Of a stretch of 22,295 nucleotides of DNA, positions 9,022-16,459 are shown in pieces; the stretch's first letter is position 1; each line of letters opens with the position of its first letter. Below the pieces are notes generated by a model, which saw only the letters and a program-made list of their open reading frames with translations, had not been told where the DNA came from and did not search any database. The stretch is taken from assembly GCA_024696725.1 (NCBI GenBank), contig JAILGO010000006.1, forward strand, positions 1 through 22,295, given 5' to 3'. This DNA is from Eubacterium sp. Lineage in GTDB: Bacteria > Bacillota > Clostridia > Oscillospirales > Acutalibacteraceae. Both the position numbers and the translations under genes were made by a program.

Positions 9022-9789
9022 TCAGACCTCTTTAAGCTTAACAGGCTTTCTCGGCGCTATGCGTTTATATTCAACGTCGGGATAGCCGAAAATCATACAG
9101 GTAACAGCCTTGTGTCCCTTCGGCAGCTTAAGCTTAGCGTTTATAAGCGGATTGAGCTTCGTGCAGGCGCAAAAGAAGCCGCTGTAAAGCACGCCGAGAC
9201 CGAGACTGTTAGCCTCAAGCTCCATATACGCGCTCGTAAGCGCCGCGTTAACGCTGTCGTGTCCCGATACCACTATTACAAGCGGAGCGTCTTTAAAGAA
9301 GAAGCTGTCGGTGATTTCGGTGTTTTCAAGCTGCTTTGAAAACTTCGAGCCGATATTTACTCCCGCTCTGAACAGTTTAACGCACTCGCGCTCTGTTTCC
9401 GCTCTGCTGTCGGTAAGAATTGTAAACGCAACGTTCTGAGAATTGCCGCCCGTGGGAGCGTAGCGTCCCGCCTCTAAAATCATATCAATTTTTTCCTGCT
9501 CCACGGGGATATTCTTAAACTGTCTTACGGTTCTTCTGCTTTTCATTGCCTGAAGAAGAACGGCGCTGTCGATTTCCGTCATTGAAACCGTTTCGCCGCA
9601 GCCTTCGGTATCGTAACCGGGCATATCCACGGCGCCCGTTGGACATACGGCGAAGCAGTGACCGCATTCGATACAGCCTTCGCGGGCTTTCACTTTTCCT
9701 TTTTCAAGATAAAGCGCAAAGGCTACGCAGTCCTTAACGCATTTTCCGCACCCAACGCACAGGGAATTGTCAATTACTATTTTATTCAT
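9022..9789 (-). CDS. Ferredoxin-nitroreductase fusion protein
   Basis: Cytoplasmic flavin oxidoreductase of 255 aa fed by its own iron-sulfur domain. Seen: a bacterial two-[4Fe-4S] ferredoxin domain at 1-60 with complete cysteine sets C11/C14/C17/C21 and C39/C42/C45/C49 (the second followed by Pro), then a nitroreductase domain from about 75 with the FMN-binding SRRTVRQF motif (84-91) and APTGGNSQN (111-119). This fusion is common in anaerobic Clostridia and methanogens; known relatives pass low-potential electrons from ferredoxin to FMN and on to nitro compounds or other acceptors, with physiological substrates mostly unknown. The ATG has GGAGG upstream (spacer about 10 nt). Divergent from the exported protein gene at 9950; single-gene unit with an extended -10 promoter. 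Family assignment is firm, substrate unknown. Confidence 0.92.
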   Translation of the reverse strand: MNKIVIDNSLCVGCGKCVKDCVAFALYLEKGKVKAREGCIECGHCFAVCPTGAVDMPGYDTEGCGETVSMTEIDSAVLLQAMKSRRTVRQFKNIPVEQEKIDMILEAGRYAPTGGNSQNVAFTILTDSRAETERECVKLFRAGVNIGSKFSKQLENTEITDSFFFKDAPLVIVVSGHDSVNAALTSAYMELEANSLGLGVLYSGFFCACTKLNPLINAKLKLPKGHKAVTCMIFGYPDVEYKRIAPRKPVKLKEV

Positions 9790-9815
9790 TATTATCAGTC
9801 CTCCCGTTTTAATGT

Positions 9816-9844
9816 ATTATATCATAGAATACCATGTTTTACAA
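9816..9844 (-). promoter_or_regulatory. Extended -10 promoter of the ferredoxin-nitroreductase gene
   Basis: Minus strand: -35 TTGTAA (9839-9844), 17 bp, -10 TATAAT (9816-9821) with the extended TGA motif. The core TATGATATAATA is identical to that of the azoreductase-like gene. Confidence 0.75.
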
Positions 9845-9877
9845 CGATATGGATTTGTATAAAATTTCGAAAAAATG

Positions 9878-9906
9878 TAGAAATGAAATTTATGCTGTGG
9901 TAATAT
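9878..9906 (+). promoter_or_regulatory. Probable promoter of the exported membrane-anchored protein gene
   Basis: -35 TAGAAA (9878-9883), 17 bp, -10 TAATAT (9901-9906) preceded by TGG (extended -10). It is back to back with the nitroreductase promoter, the two -35 boxes being about 33 bp apart. Confidence 0.5.
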
Positions 9907-9949
9907 AGTAAAGTAAATACGTTTTTGGTCAAAAGGATAAATATCTAAA

Positions 9950-10948
9950 ATGAACATTTTTAAGCATTATTTTAAAATTTTTTCAGTCACGGCTTTAATT
10001 GTAATTCTTACGGCGGTATATCTTTTTCCGCTAAGCGCTTTTGCGCTTAACAGCGATTATCTTGAGCCCGAAAAGTGGGCGGAGACCGAAAACGCCGTAA
10101 CCGTTCCGTTAAACTACGAAAAGAACGGTAATACGCTCAGCGGCTATTTCAGCTACTATACCGACGACAGCCTTTGTATCTACACGTTTTTTAAAATCAG
10201 CGAAAGCTCGGTTACCGCTGAAAACAATAACGTAAGCGTAACCTACGACTTCTCAATGAGCGACGAGGAATATACCGTTACGCTCAATAAAAACGGGGTA
10301 GCAGAGGATAACGCGCCCGAGGGGCTTGAGTCTTTCAGGTCGGGAGTTAATTTCGATACAAACGGTCAGTACGCTTCGGCGGTACAGTATATCGGTAAAA
10401 AGTATGACTTCTGTACGGTCGATATTACGCTTAACGTAAACGGTCATAATTATAAAATCACTAAAAACTCCGGCCTCTTCGGCAGCCCGGTTTATATGGA
10501 GCTTCCGACTACCGTAAAAGAGGAAAAGTCAGCCGCTGTCGTGAAGGATAAGAAAAAGAGCAAAAAGGCGAAGAAAGGTAAAAAGAAAAGCAGGAAAAAT
10601 AAGAAAAAAGCCGAAGCAACAACGAAGTTTCAGCCGAAGTATAATATTACGGTAAAAGCTGACACCACGACGGCGAAAAGCTCCGAAAGGAAGACGAAAA
10701 GCACTGCTGCGCCCGAAGCCTCTCCTTCGGAAAATAACGCCGCGACTCAGAGCGGAGCGTACTACGAAAAGCTTACGGTCGGAGCGAAAAGGGAAATGAG
10801 CCGGCCCGCTAAGCTTATGGGGCTTTTCGGTCTGCTTCTTGTAATTATCGGAATTGCGGTTGTTATAGCTAACGCCCTGCTTAAAAGGCAGTACGAAAAA
10901 GAGGAAGAGAAAAAAGACGAAAAAACAGAAGATAAAAAGGAAGAATAA
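9950..10948 (+). CDS. Exported membrane-anchored protein with Lys-rich linker, unknown function
   Basis: I do not recognise this 332-aa protein. Seen: an N-terminal signal peptide (hydrophobic core about 10-28, probable cleavage after LSAFA near 32), an extracellular beta-type domain (about 33-190) rich in Tyr, Asn and Thr, a strongly basic stretch (about 198-225, mostly Lys with a few Ser, Ala, Gly and Arg), a Ser/Thr/Ala-rich spacer (about 230-275), one transmembrane helix (about 290-312, LFGLLLVIIGIAVVIANALL) and a charged tail of alternating Glu and Lys. It should therefore be type I: ectodomain outside, tail inside. The basic linker might lie against teichoic acids or the membrane surface (inference). 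The only plausible start is this ATG; its GGA site is about 13 nt upstream, rather far. Single-gene unit between its promoter and a strong bidirectional terminator. Confidence 0.65.
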   Translation: MNIFKHYFKIFSVTALIVILTAVYLFPLSAFALNSDYLEPEKWAETENAVTVPLNYEKNGNTLSGYFSYYTDDSLCIYTFFKISESSVTAENNNVSVTYDFSMSDEEYTVTLNKNGVAEDNAPEGLESFRSGVNFDTNGQYASAVQYIGKKYDFCTVDITLNVNGHNYKITKNSGLFGSPVYMELPTTVKEEKSAAVVKDKKKSKKAKKGKKKSRKNKKKAEATTKFQPKYNITVKADTTTAKSSERKTKSTAAPEASPSENNAATQSGAYYEKLTVGAKREMSRPAKLMGLFGLLLVIIGIAVVIANALLKRQYEKEEEKKDEKTEDKKEE

Positions 10949-10991
10949 GAGTTTTCCGAGCGCTTTGAAATGCTGACGGAATATGAGCATA

Positions 10992-11024
10992 AAAAACCGG
11001 CTGATATAAAATCAGCCGGTTTTT
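10992..11024. terminator. Bidirectional intrinsic terminator between convergent genes
   Basis: 14-bp stem AAAAACCGGCTGAT / ATCAGCCGGTTTTT, loop ATAAA. U-runs on both strands; it ends the 9950 gene (+) and the DUF218 gene (-), whose stop codon overlaps the stem base. Confidence 0.9.
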
Positions 11025-11484
11025 ATTCGTATTTTCCGAAAAGGGAGAAAAGGCGAAGCGGGAGTTCGCGTATTCTGAAGCCGAGAGAGCGCGCTCCGTT
11101 CGGCGCGGGAATTGCCTCGTATTCAACGCCTGCCGCGCGCATTATCCGCTTGCTTCTCCAAATATGAAATTTGCTTGTAACGAAGGCTGCCTTTGCGTTT
11201 TCGCCGAGCAGCTCCTTTGTATATTTAAAATTCTGTAGCGTTGTCTTAGCCTGCTCCTCAAGAATAATTCTCTCTTCGCCGATGCCGAGTTCAAGAAGCG
11301 AGCGCTTCATTATTTCAGCCTCGCTGAGCTTCTGTTTTTCGCCCTTTATTCCGCCCGACACGACGATTTTTACTCCGGGGTGAGCTTCGGCGTATTCCGC
11401 TCCCGTTTTTATTCTTTCAAAAAGCAGGGGAGAGGGCTTGTCGCCGTTCAGAGGTCCGCCGAGAATAAGTATATAGTCAACCAT
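11023..11484 (-). CDS. YdcF/ElyC-family (DUF218) protein
   Basis: Small 153-aa member of the DUF218 family, whose best studied relatives (SanA, ElyC, YdcF) are linked to envelope integrity and lipid carrier metabolism. Seen: strand DYILILGG (3-10), the VVSGG loop (41-45), SEAE (54-57) and the EEQAKTTLQNFKY segment (76-88), which correspond to the conserved family motifs with acidic residues and the T-x-x-N pattern, then AAFVTSKFHIWRS (about 98-111) with the conserved H and R. Unlike SanA or ElyC it has no N-terminal membrane helices, so it should be a soluble cytoplasmic form. The start has only a weak GGTGAT site. It carries a perfect consensus promoter and is divergent from the phosphoesterase gene. 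Biochemical role not known. Confidence 0.85.
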   Translation of the reverse strand: MVDYILILGGPLNGDKPSPLLFERIKTGAEYAEAHPGVKIVVSGGIKGEKQKLSEAEIMKRSLLELGIGEERIILEEQAKTTLQNFKYTKELLGENAKAAFVTSKFHIWRSKRIMRAAGVEYEAIPAPNGARSLGFRIRELPLRLFSLFGKYE

Positions 11485-11499
11485 AATATCACCGATTTA

Positions 11500-11528
11500 A
11501 TTATATTTTACATTTCGGATTTTGTCAA
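11500..11528 (-). promoter_or_regulatory. Perfect-consensus SigA promoter of the DUF218 gene
   Basis: Minus strand TTGACA (11523-11528), exactly 17 bp, TATAAT (11500-11505): all twelve consensus bases. It lies 16 nt from the start codon, so the leader is very short, and the ribosome binding site is weak. Confidence 0.85.
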
Positions 11529-11535
11529 TTTTTAG

Positions 11536-11564
11536 TTGAATAAAAGGACGCGATAATTTATAAT
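11536..11564 (+). promoter_or_regulatory. SigA promoter of the metallophosphoesterase gene
   Basis: TTGAAT (11536-11541), exactly 17 bp, TATAAT (11559-11564), about 20 nt before the ATG. The two divergent -35 boxes are separated by only 7 bp, so polymerases may compete. Confidence 0.8.
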
Positions 11565-11584
11565 TAAGAAAAGGCGGTGAGAAA

Positions 11585-12556
11585 ATGGGTAAGAGAATCA
11601 CGGATTTTATGTATAAGCTTATGATTAAGGGACTGTCGCGGGTGCTCGCCTCGGGCGATATTCCGCTTCCCGACGGGAGAGAGCCTATTATTGCCGACGA
11701 GTCCGCCGACCTCAATTTTATCGGCTTCGGCGACCCTCAGATTTCCGCTTTGTCTCCGCTTCGCTCGGCGAGGTTTTATTCAGCGTTGCGCGATATTGAG
11801 CAGGCAAAGGGCAGCTTCGACGCGCTGATTATCGCGGGCGACGTTACGGAATACGGCGCGGCGTGCGAGTTTAAAATGACCGCGCGTCTCCTCGAAAGCG
11901 TGAGCGAAAAATTCGGCAGTATTTTTCTCACTACGGGAAATCACGATATCCGTATAAGACGCCATAAGCGACAGCTCAGAAAAATCCGAGGATATATCGG
12001 AGAAATTAAAAACGGAGTGCCTCACGGAGAGGACAGCTATTTCTTTTCAAAAGATATAAACGGTTACCGCTTTATAATTATGGGCTCCGACAGGAATACC
12101 TTTGAGGCGGCGTACCTCAGCGACGCTCAGCTTGAGGCGCTCGACGGAGAGCTTAAAACAGCGGGGAACAAGCCGGTTTTCGTTATCAACCATCAGCCGC
12201 TTAAATACACTAACGGACTTCCTTATACCTGGATGGGTAAGGGCTCGTGGCGCGGCTCTGTAGGACGGGAAAGCGATAAGCTGAAAGAGATTTTCGAGCG
12301 TCACGGAAATGTGATATTTATTACGGGACATCTCCATTTCGGAATAAGCGAATACAATTATGAGGATTACGGAAAATACAAGTGTATATCGCTTCCCACC
12401 GTCGGCGTACTGAATCACGGGAAAAACGACAAGCTCGCTCAGGGCTATGTTTTCACCGTTAAGGGTAATACGGTAACCGCGAGAGCGCGCTGCTTCGCAG
12501 AGGGAAGATATTACGGCGGCGATACCGAAAACAGCCTTATAGAGATTAACTGTTGA
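11585..12556 (+). CDS. Calcineurin-like metallophosphoesterase
   Basis: Two-metal phosphoesterase of 323 aa, substrate unknown. Seen: the family's motif series in order, GDPQ (D50, Q52), GDVTE (D86), GNHD (N119, H120, D121), NHQPL (H203) and GHLH (H249, H251). Motif I has Gln where the textbook D-x-H has His; D-P-Q occurs in other members of the superfamily, so activity is still expected. A mildly amphipathic N-terminus (1-25, TDFMYKLMIKGLSRVL) precedes the catalytic fold but is no clear signal peptide, so cytoplasmic or membrane-peripheral. ATG follows an AAGGCGGTGA site. No terminator is seen behind it: the promoter of the symporter gene starts inside its stop codon, so some read-through into the transporter is likely. 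Confidence 0.88.
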   Translation: MGKRITDFMYKLMIKGLSRVLASGDIPLPDGREPIIADESADLNFIGFGDPQISALSPLRSARFYSALRDIEQAKGSFDALIIAGDVTEYGAACEFKMTARLLESVSEKFGSIFLTTGNHDIRIRRHKRQLRKIRGYIGEIKNGVPHGEDSYFFSKDINGYRFIIMGSDRNTFEAAYLSDAQLEALDGELKTAGNKPVFVINHQPLKYTNGLPYTWMGKGSWRGSVGRESDKLKEIFERHGNVIFITGHLHFGISEYNYEDYGKYKCISLPTVGVLNHGKNDKLAQGYVFTVKGNTVTARARCFAEGRYYGGDTENSLIEINC

Positions 12557-12581
12557 AAATAAAAACGGTTTCTATTATAAT
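12553..12581 (+). promoter_or_regulatory. SigA promoter of the GPH symporter gene
   Basis: TTGAAA (12553-12558, overlapping the upstream TGA stop), 17 bp, TATAAT (12576-12581). A second TATAAT at 12587-12592 has no good -35. Confidence 0.7.
12559..12574 (+). promoter_or_regulatory. cre-like site (candidate CcpA operator) in the symporter promoter spacer
   Basis: ATAAAAACGGTTTCTA fits the Firmicute cre consensus WTGNAARCGNWWWCAW at 14 of 16 positions (mismatches: A for G at 3, T for A at 15). It fills the -35/-10 spacer, where CcpA binding would block polymerase, which suits a sugar transporter. Confidence 0.4.
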
Positions 12582-12611
12582 AATTGTATAATGTTTTAAG
12601 GAGTAGTATAT

Positions 12612-14141
12612 ATGGCTAAAAAGGAAAAGGTCAAAAGAGATATAGGTAAAACCTATGTCGGAAAAAAAGAGCTTTGGATGTTCTCTCTCGGCGGACTCGG
12701 ACAGGGTATGATTTACGCTATGATGTCAAGCTATATCAGCGACTATTACGTCAACGTGCTTCAGCTTCCGCTTATGTTCGTGCTTATGCTTATGCTTCTC
12801 GCGCGTGTTTGGGACGCGATTAACGACCCGCTTATGGGTATTATCGTTGACCGACATCAGACGAAGTGGGGAAAATATAAGCCGTACATTCTTTTTGCGG
12901 CGCCGTTTATTGCGGTACTCACGGTTCTTATGTATATCAGCCCGAATATCAAGAACGACCCGAAGCAGGTTAAGCTTATGGTGTTCTGCGCCGCCGTTTA
13001 CGTGCTCTGGGGTATGATTTATACTATGGCGGACGTTCCGTTCTGGAGCTTCCCGAATGCGATTACCCCGAATAATGAGGAAAGAAGCCACGTCGTTTCG
13101 TTCTCAAAAATCTGGAACAGCGTCGGCTCTGCGCTTCCCGAGGTTATCTTCTTTGTCCTCCCGTTCGTGCTTCCCGCGATTGTCGGAACAAGTGACGGAC
13201 TTGAATATACTAAAATTACTTACAGAGTACTGTCGGTTACCGTTGTCGTACTCGGAACGGTGCTGTACGTTAATTCCTATTTCCATATTAAAGAAAGAGC
13301 CGTCCCGCCTCCGACGAAGAAGGTCGAGGGCGAGCCGTCAACGCTCAAGAGAGTATTTACCTGTAAGCCGCTTCTTTTAATTATCGCTATGGGTATTCTC
13401 TCAAGCGGACGTTATATGGTTCAGGCTGCGGCTATCCACGTTGCAAGATATGCTTTCTATATCGGACCCGACCTTACGGGTATGAGCCAGGCGGAAATCA
13501 CCGAGGCGGTTAATAAATCCGTCGGAACGGTTAAGACGATATTCCAACTCTGCGCCGTTGTCGGTATGTTCGGCGCGACTCTGCTTATGCCGAAGCTTAT
13601 GCAGAAGTTCGACTATAAGAAGCTCCTTATTTCAACCTGTCTTGCAGGCTTTGTTGCAAGTATTTTCACTACGCTTATTGCGTGGTTTACGAATAATCTT
13701 TATATCTGTATTCCGTTTATTCTCATTCAGTGCATCCCGCTCGGCGTTATCAACACGCTGTCTATTGCAATGATTTACGACTGTCTTGACTATATGGAGC
13801 TTAAGACCGGTCACCGCGATAACGCGCTCGGCTCAGCCTGCCAGGGACTTATAAACAAGTTCGGCTCGGCGTTTTCGACCTGCGGTATTATCGTTATGTA
13901 TATGTTCATAGGCTTCAAGCCCGAGGATATGCTTTCCAACGAGGTTATAAGACCTGCAACCGACCTTCTTAGAACACAGAATTTCGCTATGTTCTCACTC
14001 GTTTCGCTCGTTCCCGGTCTTAGTATGCTTCTCTGCTCAATCCCGATGTTCTTCTATAAGCTTTCGGGCGACAGAAAGAAGAAAATGCAGGAGGAGCTTG
14101 CCGCTCAGCGTGAGGCAAGAGGCTTTACGGTTAACGAATAA
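12612..14141 (+). CDS. GPH-family (MelB-like) sugar:cation symporter
   Basis: Integral membrane transporter of 509 aa that should import a glycoside, pentoside or hexuronide with Na+ or H+. Seen: about 12 hydrophobic segments; the family signature R-x-WD-x-x-x-DP-x-x-G (R65, W67, D68, D72, P73) with D80 and KWGKYKPYI (85-93), where D68/D72 correspond to the cation-binding aspartates of MelB; and an IYDCLDYMELKTGHRDNA segment (about 388-405) typical of the C-half. ATG follows AAGGAG. Its promoter contains a cre-like site, consistent with catabolite repression. No glycosidase is beside it in the same unit; the neighbouring genes are a phosphoesterase and an MGMT-family protein, so the substrate cannot be inferred. 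Family assignment firm. Confidence 0.92.
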   Translation: MAKKEKVKRDIGKTYVGKKELWMFSLGGLGQGMIYAMMSSYISDYYVNVLQLPLMFVLMLMLLARVWDAINDPLMGIIVDRHQTKWGKYKPYILFAAPFIAVLTVLMYISPNIKNDPKQVKLMVFCAAVYVLWGMIYTMADVPFWSFPNAITPNNEERSHVVSFSKIWNSVGSALPEVIFFVLPFVLPAIVGTSDGLEYTKITYRVLSVTVVVLGTVLYVNSYFHIKERAVPPPTKKVEGEPSTLKRVFTCKPLLLIIAMGILSSGRYMVQAAAIHVARYAFYIGPDLTGMSQAEITEAVNKSVGTVKTIFQLCAVVGMFGATLLMPKLMQKFDYKKLLISTCLAGFVASIFTTLIAWFTNNLYICIPFILIQCIPLGVINTLSIAMIYDCLDYMELKTGHRDNALGSACQGLINKFGSAFSTCGIIVMYMFIGFKPEDMLSNEVIRPATDLLRTQNFAMFSLVSLVPGLSMLLCSIPMFFYKLSGDRKKKMQEELAAQREARGFTVNE

Positions 14142-14151
14142 TATAACAGCT

Positions 14152-14176
14152 ACGGGCGGCGCGACCGCCCGTTTTT
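14152..14176 (+). terminator. Intrinsic terminator after the symporter gene
   Basis: ACGGGCGG / CCGCCCGT stem (8 bp, GC-rich), loop CGCGA, then TTTTT. It ends only 14 nt before the start of the next gene. Confidence 0.85.
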
Positions 14177-14190
14177 AACGGGAAAATATT

Positions 14191-14493
14191 ATGAACAGCT
14201 TTGAAAGAATCTATGAGGTTGTGAAAAAGATACCCTGCGGAAAGGTCGCGACCTACGGACAGGTTGCGCTTCTCGCGGGTAATCCGCGCTGGAGCAGGGT
14301 GGTCGGCTACGCACTCCACGTTAACCCCGACCCCGACAGTATTCCCTGTCACCGCGTAGTAAACAGATACGGCGAGGTGTCCGAGGCTTTCGCCTTCGGA
14401 GGCGGGAATATGCAGGTCGCTCTCCTTGAAGGCGAGGGCGTTGAATTTATTGACGGGAGAGTGAATATGGAGCGCCATCTCTGGCGGTTATAA
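14191..14493 (+). CDS. MGMT-family DNA alkyltransferase-like protein, short form
   Basis: 100-aa protein consisting only of the C-terminal DNA-binding/active-site domain of O6-alkylguanine-DNA alkyltransferase. Seen: the N-terminal ERIYEVVKKIPCGKVATYGQ helix-turn region (5-24), GNPRWSRVVGYAL (30-42) with the arginine finger position, and IPCHRVV (51-57) with the alkyl acceptor Cys53 intact, unlike ATL proteins where it is Trp or Ala. Full-length Ogt/MGMT enzymes have an additional N-terminal domain of about 80 aa that is absent. It may repair or flag alkylated guanines. No clear SD site and no promoter are visible: the symporter terminator lies 14 nt upstream, so expression probably depends on read-through. 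Family firm; true repair activity uncertain. Confidence 0.88.
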   Translation: MNSFERIYEVVKKIPCGKVATYGQVALLAGNPRWSRVVGYALHVNPDPDSIPCHRVVNRYGEVSEAFAFGGGNMQVALLEGEGVEFIDGRVNMERHLWRL

Positions 14494-14500
14494 ATATATA

Positions 14501-14529
14501 TTGATAAAAAAGCTTTAATGTAGTATAAT
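14501..14529 (+). promoter_or_regulatory. SigA promoter of the 619-aa membrane protein gene
   Basis: TTGATA (14501-14506), 17 bp, TATAAT (14524-14529), 30 nt before the ATG. An inverted repeat (14527-14539) overlaps its -10 and start point. Confidence 0.78.
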
Positions 14530-14539
14530 CTAATAGATT
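14527..14539. promoter_or_regulatory. Inverted repeat at the -10/start point (weak operator candidate)
   Basis: AATCTA-A-TAGATT is a perfect 6-1-6 inverted repeat covering the end of the -10 and the likely transcription start. It may be a repressor site or chance in AT-rich DNA. Confidence 0.22.
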
Positions 14540-14559
14540 ATTAATAAAGGAGACACGTT

Positions 14560-16419
14560 ATGAGTGAAAAAATTCCCGGTATGGATTACGATACCGACGA
14601 GGTTATTGAAAACTTCAAGGATAAGTTCAAATGGCCTAAAAAGGACGGAGACGTCGACGTTGTTGTCGCTCCGCCTAAAGTAGGCGTTAAGGCTTTACTG
14701 GCTGCGCTTCTTACCGTGGTTATAAGCTGCGGACTGTATTACTTCAACTATCCTGCGTTCAATTTTAAAACCTATGACCTTTATTTTTTCATTATCTCGG
14801 TTATAGTCGTTTTTATCGCCGCATTTTCAGTATTGGTCGGTGCGAGAACAAAGGTTGAAAGCAAGGAATACGTTAAAAGTAAATCCGGTATTCCGATTTT
14901 ACTGATTGCGGTTATACTTCTCGTTATGGGTATAGGCTGGCTTACGGGTGCGACGCTCTTCCGCGCGAAGTCTTACAGCAAGCTTATGCCGATTGAAAAC
15001 AGTAATTTCGCCGAGGATTTCGAAAGCGTTAAGTACGACGAGGTTCCGCGTCTTGACTCAGCTACCGCGAAGGTTATCGCGGACCAGCAGTTAGGTCAGC
15101 TCGACGAGTATATGAGCCAGTACGTCGTAACTCAGAACTCGACTCAGATTAACTATAAGGGCAAGCCCGTACGCGTTGCTTATCTTGAATATGCCGACGT
15201 TTTCCGCTGGCTGAGCAATACGAAGGACGGACTTCCCGCATATATGCTTATCGACCTCGTAACCCAGAAGGTTCAGGTTGTAAACTGCGTGGACAAGTTC
15301 GGCGAGGGAATCAAGTATTCGCCGACCGAGCTGTTTAACGAAAAGCTTCTCCGCCATCTCCGTTTCCAGTATCCGACGGCGATTCTTGACGTGCCGAATT
15401 TTGAAATTGACGACGAGGCGCATCCCTTCTGGATTACCCCCGTGCTCGATAAGACAATCGGACTTTTCGGCGGTACGGACGTTAAGGGCGTAATAATTAC
15501 CGACGCGCTTAACGGAAAAAGCGAATACGCTTCTATCGACTCTGTAAGAAACGAGAAGAAATACAGCTGGATTGACGTTGTATTCAGCGAGAACCTTGTA
15601 ATTCAGCAGTACAATTATTACGGTAAGCTCAAGAACGGCTTCTGGAACTCAATATTCTTCCGCAAGGACGTTAACGTCGCTTCAACGGGAAGCGGAAACA
15701 TTGCGCTTGACGACGACGTATGGGTATACACGGGTATTACCTCGTCGGAATCCGATACGTCTAACTTCGGCTTCATCCTCTGTAACCAGAGAACGAAGGA
15801 AACGCGTTACTATAAGAACGGCGGCGCGACCGAGATTTCGGCTCAGGAGAGCGCAAGCGACGCGGTACAGAACTACGGTTATCAACCGATATTCCCGATT
15901 CTTCTTGATATAGAGGGACAGCCGACGTACTTTATGTCTCTCTACGGCGACAGTCTCACTGTTAAGGGCTACGCGCTTGTTAACCTTGACGATAAGACAA
16001 TCGTAGGTACGGGACTTCTCGACGTTGCAAAGAGCGACGCGAAGGCGCTCAATGCGGCGGTTACGAATTATATCGACGCGCTCAAGGATAAGGGAAAGGT
16101 CGACGAAAAGGCGAACGCCGAGGAATACAAGGTCGACGAAACCGAAGAGAGCAATACGGAAGAGAACGCTGAAACAGATAGTTCCGAACAGCCCGAAAAG
16201 CAGGACGGCAACACTGCGGTAACGGGCGAGATTACGGATATCAAGACCTCGGTTAACGACGGAAATACCGTATATTACCTTCAGATTAAGGGTAAGTATT
16301 ACTATATTAAGGTTACCGACTGTATGGACGTTCTCCTTCTTAAGAAGGGCGATACCGTAACGGTAACCTATGCTGAGGCAGACGGCGAATTTATCCCTGC
16401 CGCTTCGGTTAAAAAATAA
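14560..16419 (+). CDS. Membrane protein with three N-terminal helices and an OB-like C-terminal domain, unknown function
   Basis: I do not recognise this 619-aa protein beyond a feeling that similar proteins occur in other gut Clostridia. Seen: a short acidic cytoplasmic N-terminus, three transmembrane helices (about 42-62, 73-95 and 109-131), then a large extracytoplasmic region beginning near 135 with repeated two-strand/Tyr-rich patterns (for example VRYLEYADVFRW-like strands and YMLIDLVTQKVQVV), a highly acidic Glu/Asn/Thr linker (about 510-550) and a C-terminal segment (about 552-619, GEITDIKTSVNDGNTVYYLQ onward, ending in GDTVTVTY) with the strand order expected of a small OB-fold. ATG follows AAAGGAG with 7-nt spacing. 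Own promoter upstream, strong terminator downstream. Role in envelope sensing or assembly is inference only. Confidence 0.65.
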   Translation: MSEKIPGMDYDTDEVIENFKDKFKWPKKDGDVDVVVAPPKVGVKALLAALLTVVISCGLYYFNYPAFNFKTYDLYFFIISVIVVFIAAFSVLVGARTKVESKEYVKSKSGIPILLIAVILLVMGIGWLTGATLFRAKSYSKLMPIENSNFAEDFESVKYDEVPRLDSATAKVIADQQLGQLDEYMSQYVVTQNSTQINYKGKPVRVAYLEYADVFRWLSNTKDGLPAYMLIDLVTQKVQVVNCVDKFGEGIKYSPTELFNEKLLRHLRFQYPTAILDVPNFEIDDEAHPFWITPVLDKTIGLFGGTDVKGVIITDALNGKSEYASIDSVRNEKKYSWIDVVFSENLVIQQYNYYGKLKNGFWNSIFFRKDVNVASTGSGNIALDDDVWVYTGITSSESDTSNFGFILCNQRTKETRYYKNGGATEISAQESASDAVQNYGYQPIFPILLDIEGQPTYFMSLYGDSLTVKGYALVNLDDKTIVGTGLLDVAKSDAKALNAAVTNYIDALKDKGKVDEKANAEEYKVDETEESNTEENAETDSSEQPEKQDGNTAVTGEITDIKTSVNDGNTVYYLQIKGKYYYIKVTDCMDVLLLKKGDTVTVTYAEADGEFIPAASVKK

Positions 16420-16423
16420 AAAC

Positions 16424-16452
16424 AAAAAAGAAGGGCTCAGCCCTTCTTTTTT
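16424..16452. terminator. Bidirectional intrinsic terminator between convergent genes
   Basis: AAAAAAGAAGGGC / GCCCTTCTTTTTT stem around a TCA loop, flanked by A- and T-runs; serves the 619-aa gene (+) and the acyltransferase gene (-). Confidence 0.88.
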
Positions 16453-16459
16453 ATTGTAT

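Noticed and set aside
12587..12592. Second TATAAT before the symporter gene as the main promoter
   Set aside because: No acceptable -35 at 16-18 bp; the TATAAT at 12576 has TTGAAA at exactly 17 bp.
15682..16425. 247-aa open frame antisense to the 619-aa membrane protein gene
   Set aside because: The sense frame has promoter, SD, membrane helices and terminator; the antisense frame has none and its peptide is Arg/Val-rich nonsense.
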